A DNA stretch of 64,000 bases, taken from Streptomyces adelaidensis (GTDB taxonomy: Bacteria > Actinomycetota > Actinomycetes > Streptomycetales > Streptomycetaceae). The notes beneath the pieces are model-generated. The model saw nothing but the letters and a program-made list of their open reading frames with translations. It was not told where the DNA came from and made no database searches. The position numbers were made by a program, and so were the translations under genes. Position 1 is the first letter of the stretch. Each line of letters begins with the position of its first letter. Location of the stretch: contig NZ_JAEMUX010000033.1 in NCBI RefSeq assembly GCF_016598475.1, positions 1-64,000 of the forward strand, in the 5' to 3' direction. Below are positions 45,187 to 53,088 of this stretch, piece by piece.

Positions 45187-46002
45187 ATGGTGACGGGCAT
45201 GGTGCAGAACCGGAGGTCGGAAGGGTCTGGCGCGGGCGGGCCGGAAGGGTCCGGTGGGCGGAGCCGGGACGGCTCCGGCGCGCGAGGGGGAGAAGGCTCC
45301 GGCGGCCGGAGGGGGGAGGGCTCCGGCGGAGGGAAGCGGGAAGGGTCCGGCGGACGGAAACGAGAGGGTTCCGCCGGAGGGAAGCGGGAAGGGTCCGGTG
45401 CGCGTGGCTCGTACGCCGTCGGTGACGAGCGGCGGCTGCGGATTCTCGACACGGCCGTCGACCACTTCGCCGAGCGGGGTTTTCACGCCTCCTCGCTCGC
45501 CCGTATCGCCAAGGCCGTCGGCATCACCCAGGGCGGGCTCCTGCACCACTTCCGCACCAAGGAGGACCTCCTCGTCCAGGTGCTGGAGCGCATAGACGAC
45601 AACGACCAGGAGCGGTTCTTCGCGCGCGACTTCGGGTCGGCCGCGGAGATGTTCGCCGTGCTCGTGAAGCTCGCCGAGTACAACAGCACCAGGCTCGGCC
45701 GCACCCGGATGTTCAACATCCTCGCGGCCGAGGCGGGCGACCCCGGGCACCCCGCCCACGCGTACTTCGTCAAGCGGTACGCGATGGTGGTGGACACCGT
45801 GTCCGGTGCGCTGAGGCGGGCGATCGAGACGGGTGAACTGCGGCCGGACACGGATGTGGTCGCCGTCGCGCAGGAGTTGGCAGCCGTGATGGACGGCCTC
45901 CAGGTCCAGTGGGTGCTGGACCCGAAGGGGTTCGACATGACGGGCCGGTTCCGGGCGTACGCGGAGCGGGTGTTGCGGGGGATCGGCACGGAGAGCGCGT
46001 AG
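45187..46002 (+). CDS. TetR/AcrR-family regulator with a repeat-rich N-terminal tail
   Basis: A 271-residue regulator. Residues ~79-125 carry the HTH (LRILDTAVDHFAERGFHASS, KAVGITQGGLLHHFRTKED) and the rest is the ligand/dimer domain. The first ~75 residues are a low-complexity array of EGSGG-[RK]-[RK]-type units coded by imperfect tandem repeats (45226-45406), positively charged and disordered. ATG 45187 or 45199 may be the start. It is divergent from the MFS-GH3 operon and probably regulates it. Confidence 0.88.
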   Translation: MVTGMVQNRRSEGSGAGGPEGSGGRSRDGSGARGGEGSGGRRGEGSGGGKREGSGGRKREGSAGGKREGSGARGSYAVGDERRLRILDTAVDHFAERGFHASSLARIAKAVGITQGGLLHHFRTKEDLLVQVLERIDDNDQERFFARDFGSAAEMFAVLVKLAEYNSTRLGRTRMFNILAAEAGDPGHPAHAYFVKRYAMVVDTVSGALRRAIETGELRPDTDVVAVAQELAAVMDGLQVQWVLDPKGFDMTGRFRAYAERVLRGIGTESA

Positions 46003-46119
46003 CACGGAGACGGCGTAGAGCTGTCGGTTGACTGTGAATCATGTCGAGGGTGGCGGGGGTCACAGACAGGGGCGTACCGGGGCGTCGAGGGTGGGGTGAA
46101 ACGGAAGGAGCGCCTCACC

Positions 46120-46947
46120 TTGGATGTCGCCGAGACCGTGGTGACCGCGGAGACCGCCGAGGCCCCTGCCGGGGCGGCGGCGGGGGCCGACGTGACGCCG
46201 TCGGTGGCTGGTCCGGTGCTCGACGGGATTCCGAGGCAGGCGGGGGCGGCACCCGCGCGGGTGAGGGCGTCGGAACCGGAAGAGGGGCCCGCCCGGCTCA
46301 CCCGCCTTCGCCCCTGGCGGCTGCTCCCCACCCCCAGGGCCACGCCCTTCACCTTCTCCTACGCCACCGTCCTGGTGATCACCTCGGTCGTCGCCGCGTA
46401 CGCCGACCCGGCCCTCGTGCACGCGCTGCACCAGGGCTCCAGCACGGACGTGGCACACCTCGTCCGGACCCCGGCGCTCGTGCTGTTCGCGAGTGCGCTG
46501 TGGGTCGCGGGTGGGGTCGGTTCGCCGTACGCCCTCGGTTTTCTGCTGGTGCTGACCGCGTTGGAGCGCCGTATCGGCGGGTGGCGCACGGCTGGCGTCT
46601 TCCTGCTGGGTCATGTGCTCGCCACCCTCGCGACCGAGGTCCCGGTGGGCTTCGCCGTCCTGGCGGGCCACCTTCCCGACAGCTCCCTCCACCGCCTCGA
46701 CTACGGCATCAGCTTCGGGGTGGCGGCCACTGCCGGGTCGTTGGCGGGGCTGCTGTCGCAGTGGCTGCGGTGGCCGATCCTGGTGGGCTACGGGGCGATG
46801 CTGGTGGACGACCTGCTCGCGTTCACGGACCCGATGACGAACTGGGGGCACCTGATGGCGTTGGCGATCGGGGTCGCGACGTGGCCGGTGGTGCGGCGGT
46901 GGTGCCCGCGTCGGCGGGCGGCTCAGGCCGCCACGACGGCCGCGTAG
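46120..46947 (+). CDS. rhomboid-like integral membrane protein
   Basis: A ~275-residue protein with a disordered first ~70 residues followed by about six membrane helices (FTFSYATVLVITSVVAAYAD, ALGFLLVLTALERRIGGWRT, GVFLLGHVLATLATEVP). It resembles rhomboid-like proteins, but I see no GxSG/His catalytic pair, so protease activity is doubtful. TTG 46120 is favoured because GGAAGGAG lies 9 bases upstream; GTG 46096 is in the same frame. Its 3' end overlaps the broken ABC gene on the other strand by 25 bp. Confidence 0.78.
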   Translation: MDVAETVVTAETAEAPAGAAAGADVTPSVAGPVLDGIPRQAGAAPARVRASEPEEGPARLTRLRPWRLLPTPRATPFTFSYATVLVITSVVAAYADPALVHALHQGSSTDVAHLVRTPALVLFASALWVAGGVGSPYALGFLLVLTALERRIGGWRTAGVFLLGHVLATLATEVPVGFAVLAGHLPDSSLHRLDYGISFGVAATAGSLAGLLSQWLRWPILVGYGAMLVDDLLAFTDPMTNWGHLMALAIGVATWPVVRRWCPRRRAAQAATTAA

Positions 46948-47632
46948 CCGCCGGCCGCGGCGAGGGTGGCCGGCGGTCCGTGGAAGGCGACCCGGCCGGC
47001 GGGCGACAGGACGGTGGCGTCGTCGCAGGCGCCTTCCGTGTCCTCCATGAGGTGCGTCGACACGACCACGCAGGCCCAGCGGCCCAACCGCCGTACGAGG
47101 GCGTGGAAGTCGGATCGCCGACGGGGGCCGAGACCGGTCGTCGGCTCGTCGGCTCGTCGAGGAGGAGCAGGGCGGGTGAGTTGACGATGGCCTGGGTGAT
47201 GCCGGCGCGCTGCTCCATGCCGTCGGAGAGGGTCCGGAGTCTGTGGCCGAGGCGGTCGCGCAGGCCGACGGCTTCCGCCGCACTGGTGACCGCCTTCGGG
47301 ACGCGCCGACCTGGCATCTCGCGCAACCAGGCCGCGTAGGACAGGAACTCGCGGACCGCGCAGCCGCGGAACACGCCGAATTCCTGCGGGAGACAGCCGA
47401 GACGGCGCCGGATTTCGAGACGTTGCGCCGGGACGCGGGGGTCGCGGTCCAGGAGGCTCACCGAGCCCTCGGTGGGGGCGGTCGTGGTGGCGAGGACCCG
47501 GAGGAGAGTGGACTTTCCGGCGCCGTTGGGGCCGAGGACGGCGTGGACGCCCACGCCGGGGGTGAGGGTGAGGGTCAGATCGTCGAGGATCAGGGCGCGG
47601 CGGCGTACGGAGAGACGGTCGGTGTGAGTCAC
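46923..47632 (-). pseudogene. ABC transporter ATP-binding gene disrupted by an 8-bp tandem duplication
   Basis: It starts at GTG 47632 and reads as a normal ABC ATPase through Walker A (LGPNGAGKSTLLRVLA), CLPQEFGVF, the signature-like LSDGMEQRAGITQAIV and Walker B LLLLDEPT. There GGCTCGTC is present twice (47143-47150 and 47151-47158). Dropping one copy restores TTGLGPRRRSDFHALVRRLG, then CVVVSTHLMEDTEGACDDAT and a natural stop at 46923. As written, the frame shifts into junk. No partner permease gene is next to it. A slippage mutant, a phase-variable gene, or a sequencing error. Confidence 0.85.
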
Positions 47633-47891
47633 CGGGGCCCCGGGGTGGGCGGGGGTGCTGAAGGCGTGGTGGCGGAGGTAGAGGAGTTCTACGAGTACGG
47701 CGGCGCCGATGGCCCTGATCCGGGTGCGGGCGGCGGGTCGGTGCAGGACCGGCACCCGGGAAACGTGGTCATGCGGCGTCGGTGGCCGTCGGTCGATCGG
47801 GCCGTCAGGTCCTCAGGGACGGGGGTGTGCGCCGGTGGTGCGGGCACGGCCCGCGCGCCGGTCAGGCCGGGGGCGCGCGCTGCCCCCGGCC

Positions 47892-48536
47892 TCAGCCCGT
47901 GAACCTCGCGCTCGTCAGCGGCGCCACCACCGCCCAGCCCAAGGACTCGTACAGTGCCCGCCCGTCCGGTGTTCCACCCAACACCCCTGTCTCCGCGCCC
48001 AGCTCGGCGGCGGCCTGGGCCAGGGTGCGCATGACGAGGGTGCCGAGGCCGCGGCGGCGGTGGGCCGGGGAGGTCTCGATCTGGTCCACGACCGCCGTCC
48101 TCCCCGTCGGCGCGATCTGGCCGCGCGCGGCCAGGGAGCCGTCCGGCGCTGCGACCATCACCCGGGTCACGCCGCCGCGCGACCAGGTGCGCAACCGGTA
48201 GCCGTCGGGGGCGGGGGGCGGGGTCTCATCCGCCTTCAGTCGTACGGACATCAGGTACCCCGGCTCCGGGTCGACCCACCAGCCCTCGCCCAGCCAGGGG
48301 GTCACCCTCTGTGGCTCCGCGAACACCTTGAGCCAGACCCCCGCTCCGGTGACCGCGTCCGCCACCTTCCGGACGGTCGCTTCCTCCACCTCGTCGCCCG
48401 TCGCGGAGAAGACGTGGCGGGTGACGTGGTGGGCCATGCCCATGTCGATCGTGCAGCCCCAGGGCTCGGCCGCCGGGGGCGCCGCGCCACGCGATACGAC
48501 CCATCCGTCGACCCAGGCCCGCACGATTCCGTCCAC
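47892..48536 (-). CDS. GNAT family N-acetyltransferase
   Basis: A 214-residue protein. The C-terminal ~90 residues are a GNAT fold: VDQIETSPAHRRRGLGTLVMRTLAQ holds the acetyl-CoA loop (RRRGLG), then GVLGGTPDGRALYESLGW. The N-terminal half (MDGIVRAWVDGWVVSRGAAP) is family-specific. The start is GTG 48536. Acceptor unknown. Confidence 0.87.
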   Translation of the reverse strand: MDGIVRAWVDGWVVSRGAAPPAAEPWGCTIDMGMAHHVTRHVFSATGDEVEEATVRKVADAVTGAGVWLKVFAEPQRVTPWLGEGWWVDPEPGYLMSVRLKADETPPPAPDGYRLRTWSRGGVTRVMVAAPDGSLAARGQIAPTGRTAVVDQIETSPAHRRRGLGTLVMRTLAQAAAELGAETGVLGGTPDGRALYESLGWAVVAPLTSARFTG

Positions 48537-48664
48537 CGCGACTCCATGTGTGTAATAGGTGTGATTGACCTAAGGGTATTACGTCGACTGCGTGCCCGTA
48601 TCCCTGCGGTGATCGCCCACAGCGAACGCACGCTCTCCCGGGGAACATTCCTCCGCTCAGCTGC

Positions 48665-48685
48665 ATTGAGTCGGCATTGCTCAAC
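48665..48685 (+). promoter_or_regulatory. HAIR-type HspR box upstream of lon
   Basis: TTGAGT (48666-48671), a 7-base spacer and GCTCAA (48679-48684) match the HAIR consensus CTTGAGT-N7-ACTCAAG at 11 of 14 positions. It lies 22 bp before the lon start. HspR control of lon is established in Streptomyces. Confidence 0.88.
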
Positions 48686-48706
48686 TTGACTGCCTGAGGA
48701 GAGATC

Positions 48707-51109
48707 ATGGCTTCGACGTCCGCACCGCTCACTCTGCCCGTGCTGCCGCTCGACGAAGAGGTCGTGCTGCCGGGCATGGTGGTGCCGTTGGACCTCAATG
48801 ACACGGATGTACGGGCCGCGGTGGAGGCCGCGCAGGCGGCGGCGCGGGCGGAGTCCGGCAAGCCGCGGGTGCTGCTGGTGCCGCGGATCGACGGGGCGTA
48901 CGCGGGCACGGGTGTGCTCGGGACCGTCGAGCAGGTCGGACGGCTGGCCGACGGGGATCCCGGGGCGCTCATCCGCGCGATCGGACGGGTGCGGATCGGG
49001 GCCGGGACGACCGGGCCCGGCGTCGCGCTGTGGGTCGAGGGGACGCGGTTCGACGAGAGCGTGCCGGAGCCGCTGCCCGGCCATGCCGGTGAACTCGTCA
49101 AGGAGTACAAGGCACTCGCCACCAGCTGGCTGCGCAAGCGCGGCGCCTGGCAGGTCGTGGACCGCGTCCAGGCCATCGACGACGTCTCCGCGCTCGCCGA
49201 CAACTCCGGATACTCGCCCTTCCTGACCACCGAGCAGAAGGTGCTGCTCCTGGAGACGGCCGACCCGATCGCCCGGCTGAAGCTCGCCACCCAGCAGCTG
49301 CGCGACCACCTCGCGGAGCAGGACGTCGCCGAGACCATCGCCAAGGACGTCCAGGAAGGCGTCGACAAGCAGCAGCGCGACTTCCTGTTGCGCCGCCAGC
49401 TCGAAGCCGTACGCAAGGAACTGCGCGAGCTGAACGGGGAGAAGGACGGCGAGGAGTCGGACGACTACCGGGCGCGCGTCGAGGCCGCCGATCTGCCTCA
49501 GACGGTACGGGAGGCCGCGCTCAAGGAGGTCGACAAGCTGGAGCGGTCCAGCGACCAGTCGCCCGAGGGCGGCTGGATCCGTACCTGGCTGGACACGGTT
49601 CTCGAGCTTCCCTGGAACGAGCGGACCGAGGACTCGTACGACATCCAGGGCGCCAAGGCCGTGCTCGACGCCGAGCACGCGGGTCTGGAGGACGTGAAGG
49701 AGCGCATCACCGAGTACCTCGCCGTGCGCAAGCGGCGGTCGGAGCGGGGGCTGGGCGTCGTCGGCGGACGGCGCGGCGGCGCTGTGCTCGCCCTCGTCGG
49801 GCCGCCCGGCGTCGGCAAGACCAGCCTCGGCGAGTCCGTGGCGCATGCCATGGGGCGCAAGTTCGTCCGGGTCGCGCTCGGTGGTGTGCGCGACGAGGCG
49901 GAGATCCGCGGACACCGGCGTACGTACGTGGGCGCACTGCCCGGACGGGTCGTCCGGGCCATCAAGGAGGCGGGTTCCATGAACCCCGTCGTCCTCCTCG
50001 ACGAGATCGACAAGGTGGGCTCCGACTACCGGGGCGACCCCGCCGCGGCCCTCCTCGAAGTCCTCGACCCCGCCCAGAACCACACCTTCCGCGACCACTA
50101 CCTGGAAGTGGAACTGGACCTGAGCGACGTCGTCTTCCTCGCCACGGCCAATGTGCTCGAGGCGATTCCGGAGGCGTTGCTCGACCGGATGGAGCTCGTC
50201 CGGCTGGACGGGTACACCGAGGACGAGAAGGTCGTCATCGCCCGGGACCACCTGCTGCCGCGGCAGTTGGAGCGCGCCGGGCTCGCCGCCGACGAGGTCG
50301 CCCTCGACGAGAGCGCGCTGCGCAAGCTCGCCGGTGAGTACACCCGTGAGGCCGGCGTACGGAACCTGGAGCGGTCCGTCGCCCGGCTGCTGCGCAAGGT
50401 GGCGGCCCAGCACGAACTGGGGCGGCGGGAGCTGCCGTTCACCGTCACGGACGGCGATCTGCGCGGCCTCATCGGGCGCCCGCACCACGTGCCCGAGTCG
50501 GCGCAGGACCCGGCGGAGCGGCGGACGGCCGTGCCGGGTGTCGCGACCGGCCTCGCGGTCACCGGCGCGGGCGGCGACGTCCTCTACGTCGAGGCGTCGC
50601 TCGCCGACCCGGAGACCGGCGCGGCGGGGCTGACCCTCACCGGCCAGCTGGGCGACGTGATGAAGGAGTCCGCGCAGATCGCCCTCTCCTTCCTGCGCTC
50701 GCACGGCGCGGAGTTGGAGCTGCCCGTCGCCGACCTCAAGGACCGGGGCGTGCACATCCACTTCCCGGCGGGCGCGGTCCCCAAGGACGGCCCGAGCGCC
50801 GGCGTCACCATGACGACGGCCCTCGCCTCGCTCCTGTCCGGGCGGCTCGTCCGTACGGATGTGGCGATGACGGGTGAGGTCTCGCTGACGGGGCGGGTGC
50901 TGCCCATCGGCGGCGTCAAGCAGAAGCTGCTCGCCGCGCACCGGGCCGGCGTCACCACCGTCGTCATCCCCAAGCGCAACGAGCCCGACCTCGACGACGT
51001 CCCCGCCGAGGTCCTCGACAAGCTCGACGTCCACGCCGTCACGGACGTACGCCAGGTGCTGGAGCTGGCGCTCGCTCCGGCGGCCGTGGAGGTGCCGGTG
51101 GCCGCCTGA
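48707..51109 (+). CDS. lon: ATP-dependent protease Lon
   Basis: An 800-residue Lon (endopeptidase La), the heat-shock protease for damaged and regulatory proteins. Residues ~8-200 are the substrate-binding LON domain (LPVLPLDEEVVLPGMVVPLD). The AAA module has Walker A GPPGVGKTSLGESVA (near 364) and Walker B VVLLDEIDKVGSDYRGDP. The protease domain has Ser-Lys dyad blocks KDGPSAGVTMTTALASLLSG (Ser near 704) and GGVKQKLLAAHRAG (Lys near 747). GAGGAGAG precedes the ATG. Confidence 0.98.
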   Translation: MASTSAPLTLPVLPLDEEVVLPGMVVPLDLNDTDVRAAVEAAQAAARAESGKPRVLLVPRIDGAYAGTGVLGTVEQVGRLADGDPGALIRAIGRVRIGAGTTGPGVALWVEGTRFDESVPEPLPGHAGELVKEYKALATSWLRKRGAWQVVDRVQAIDDVSALADNSGYSPFLTTEQKVLLLETADPIARLKLATQQLRDHLAEQDVAETIAKDVQEGVDKQQRDFLLRRQLEAVRKELRELNGEKDGEESDDYRARVEAADLPQTVREAALKEVDKLERSSDQSPEGGWIRTWLDTVLELPWNERTEDSYDIQGAKAVLDAEHAGLEDVKERITEYLAVRKRRSERGLGVVGGRRGGAVLALVGPPGVGKTSLGESVAHAMGRKFVRVALGGVRDEAEIRGHRRTYVGALPGRVVRAIKEAGSMNPVVLLDEIDKVGSDYRGDPAAALLEVLDPAQNHTFRDHYLEVELDLSDVVFLATANVLEAIPEALLDRMELVRLDGYTEDEKVVIARDHLLPRQLERAGLAADEVALDESALRKLAGEYTREAGVRNLERSVARLLRKVAAQHELGRRELPFTVTDGDLRGLIGRPHHVPESAQDPAERRTAVPGVATGLAVTGAGGDVLYVEASLADPETGAAGLTLTGQLGDVMKESAQIALSFLRSHGAELELPVADLKDRGVHIHFPAGAVPKDGPSAGVTMTTALASLLSGRLVRTDVAMTGEVSLTGRVLPIGGVKQKLLAAHRAGVTTVVIPKRNEPDLDDVPAEVLDKLDVHAVTDVRQVLELALAPAAVEVPVAA

Positions 51110-51203
51110 CCCCGACGGCTGCTCCGCGAGGCGCGGCCGCGCCAGGCACGGCGGCTCCACAAGGCTCCGGTGGTGGTGTGACGGACACCCACCGGAGGGG
51201 AGA

Positions 51204-51234
51204 AGGCCCGGGTCCCGTGAAGGGGTCCGGGCCT
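51204..51234 (+). terminator. lon terminator hairpin
   Basis: A 13-bp stem with two G-T pairs (51204-51216 with 51222-51234) and a GTGAA loop, followed by TCTCCTT, 95 bp past the lon stop. Confidence 0.75.
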
Positions 51235-51367
51235 CTCCTTCGCGCCGGCCGGGTGAAGGGTTGTCGGCCGACGGCCCCATCCTGCGAAATACTTGCGCTG
51301 CTGCCGGCAATGGCGGTCTTCGGCGGAAATTTCTCAGAGACGCGGCATCGACATCAGGAGCACCGAC

Positions 51368-51895
51368 GTGCACGACGAGGGCGGGAAAGGCGACGACGAC
51401 GGCGGCGTCGGGGCCGACATGCCGGTGGGCGGTATGCCCCCGGCCGGTACGCCGGTGGGCGGCATGGACCAGGCGTATCTGGCGCTGGAACGGGAGCTGA
51501 CGGTCCTGTTGCGGCGGGCCCGCGCCAAGTCCGGGGAGATGGCCCGGGCCGTCCACCCCGACCTGGAGTCCGCCGCGTACGGCCTCCTCGCCCGACTCGA
51601 CCAGACCGGCCGCCTGCGCGCCACCGAACTGGCCGCCTTCATCGGCGTCGGCAAGGCCACCATGTCCCGTCAACTCCGCGCCCTGGAACACCTCGGCCTC
51701 ATCGCCCGCGAACCCGACCCCGCCGACGGCCGCGCCTGGCTCGTCCACCTCACGGAGGAGGGCCGGGACCGGTTCCGCGCGGTCCGGGACGCCCGCCGGG
51801 TCGCGTACGTACGACAGCTGGCCGGGTGGGACCGGGACGAGGTGGCCGAACTCGCGCGGCTGCTGCATCAGCTGAACCGGGGTGTGGAGGGCTGA
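51368..51895 (+). CDS. MarR-family regulator
   Basis: A 175-residue winged-helix regulator. The first ~35 residues are Gly/Asp-rich (MPVGGMPPAGTPVGGMDQ), then ESAAYGLLARLDQTGRLRAT, LAAFIGVGKATMSRQLRALEHLGL and the wing REPDPADGRAWLVHLTEEG. GTG 51368 follows AGGAG by 7 bases. It is convergent with the phosphatase gene. Confidence 0.9.
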   Translation: MHDEGGKGDDDGGVGADMPVGGMPPAGTPVGGMDQAYLALERELTVLLRRARAKSGEMARAVHPDLESAAYGLLARLDQTGRLRATELAAFIGVGKATMSRQLRALEHLGLIAREPDPADGRAWLVHLTEEGRDRFRAVRDARRVAYVRQLAGWDRDEVAELARLLHQLNRGVEG

Positions 51896-51945
51896 GGGCC
51901 ACTACCCCTGACCCGCACCACTGCGCACCTCACCACTGCGCACCC

Positions 51946-52731
51946 TCACCACTCCACGACCACCACACTCGCGTCGTCATGCGTCTTGCTCCGCCCCAGG
52001 AACTCCCGCTCCACATCGGTGGTTTCGAGTTCCCGCACCCGCTGCACCAGCCCCCGGGCCCCCGTCTTCCGTACCAGGGTGAGGCAGTCCGCCCAGTCGC
52101 CCTCGCGGAACTTCTCCACCCACCGGCTCGCCCCGTCCGTCAACGCGACGAGTGCCCGGACCTCCTCGCGGGGCACGACGCCCGTCACCGCCCGCGCGGC
52201 GACGGCCGGATCGGCGGCCGCCGTCCAGAAGCCGCCCTCCTTGTTGCGGACCGTGGAATCGGCGATGGCGGCGGTGGCCAGGGAGGACCTCGGGAGCCGG
52301 GAGAGGCGGTCGTCCAGTACGGCTGTCACGGTGCCGTCCGGCCGCTCGAACAGGAGGGCGGAGTCCGACAGGACCAGGTACTCCAGGGCGGCGGCGGACC
52401 AGCGGGCGAGAACCACTGTGGCCTGCGGAGTTCGCTGGTGAGAAAGGTCACAGGTTTGGGTGTGGGCCCGCGCGGTACGAGAGATGGCCTGTGCGAGGAC
52501 CTCGGGCAAGGGGGAATCCCGTAGTGAAACGGATAGTTCGGTCAGGGCGCCGCCCAGGCGGGAAGTGAACCATGCGACCGAATGTCGACAGCCGTAGTCG
52601 GTGGCCGGTGGGGTCACACCGTCGAGGAGGACGAGGGCGCCGCCCTGTCCCGCCGCGGGCAGGGCGACCGACGCGAAGTCCTCGTTGGGGCGAGTGGGGT
52701 CGCCGGGCTCCGAGACGAGTTCAGTGCGCAT
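51946..52731 (-). CDS. PP2C-like protein phosphatase family protein
   Basis: A 261-residue protein with the PPM/PP2C layout: NEDF (residue ~16), VLLDG with the first metal Asp, LVALTDGASRWVEKF near 200 and the C-terminal KTHDDASVVVVEW, which supplies the last metal-binding Asp pair. It is shorter than SpoIIE-type enzymes and has no sensor domain. The ATG at 52731 is used. Its upstream region is shared with the conservon kinase. Confidence 0.82.
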   Translation of the reverse strand: MRTELVSEPGDPTRPNEDFASVALPAAGQGGALVLLDGVTPPATDYGCRHSVAWFTSRLGGALTELSVSLRDSPLPEVLAQAISRTARAHTQTCDLSHQRTPQATVVLARWSAAALEYLVLSDSALLFERPDGTVTAVLDDRLSRLPRSSLATAAIADSTVRNKEGGFWTAAADPAVAARAVTGVVPREEVRALVALTDGASRWVEKFREGDWADCLTLVRKTGARGLVQRVRELETTDVEREFLGRSKTHDDASVVVVEW

Positions 52732-53088
52732 TCGGCCAGTCTGCACGAGCCCTCCACGAGATCCGCGAAAGGCCGACAATGGTCGCCGTACGCCCCGGAC
52801 CCTCCAGGCCGGGCGCCGGGTTTGGCATGGAATGAACGTCAGTGGCGAAGCGCGGCGGCGAATACTGTCAAAGCGCGTCGCCGACGTCCAACCGGCCCGC
52901 CACACGGGGCATCGGCACGAGCCGAAGGAACTTGCTCGCCAACTCCCCGGGGATGTTCACTCCTTCGGGTGGCGGGACTGATGATGCGGGACCGCTGCCC
53001 ACCGGCACTGGGAGGGTCGGGAGCCGTACCGGGGGACGCTCATAAGTTGACGGAACGTCACCCGGGCCCATGGGTAAACGAGTCAGGA
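52732..53088. other. 357-bp divergent region between the phosphatase gene and the conservon
   Basis: Presumed promoters for both directions. The conservon kinase frame is open from 52582, and ATG 52981 is an alternative, less likely start. No clear operator is seen. Confidence 0.4.

Noticed and set aside
52582-53088. Upstream extension of the conservon kinase frame
   Set aside because: It overlaps the divergent phosphatase gene and its promoter, has non-coding composition, and the kinase sequence makes sense from ATG 53089.
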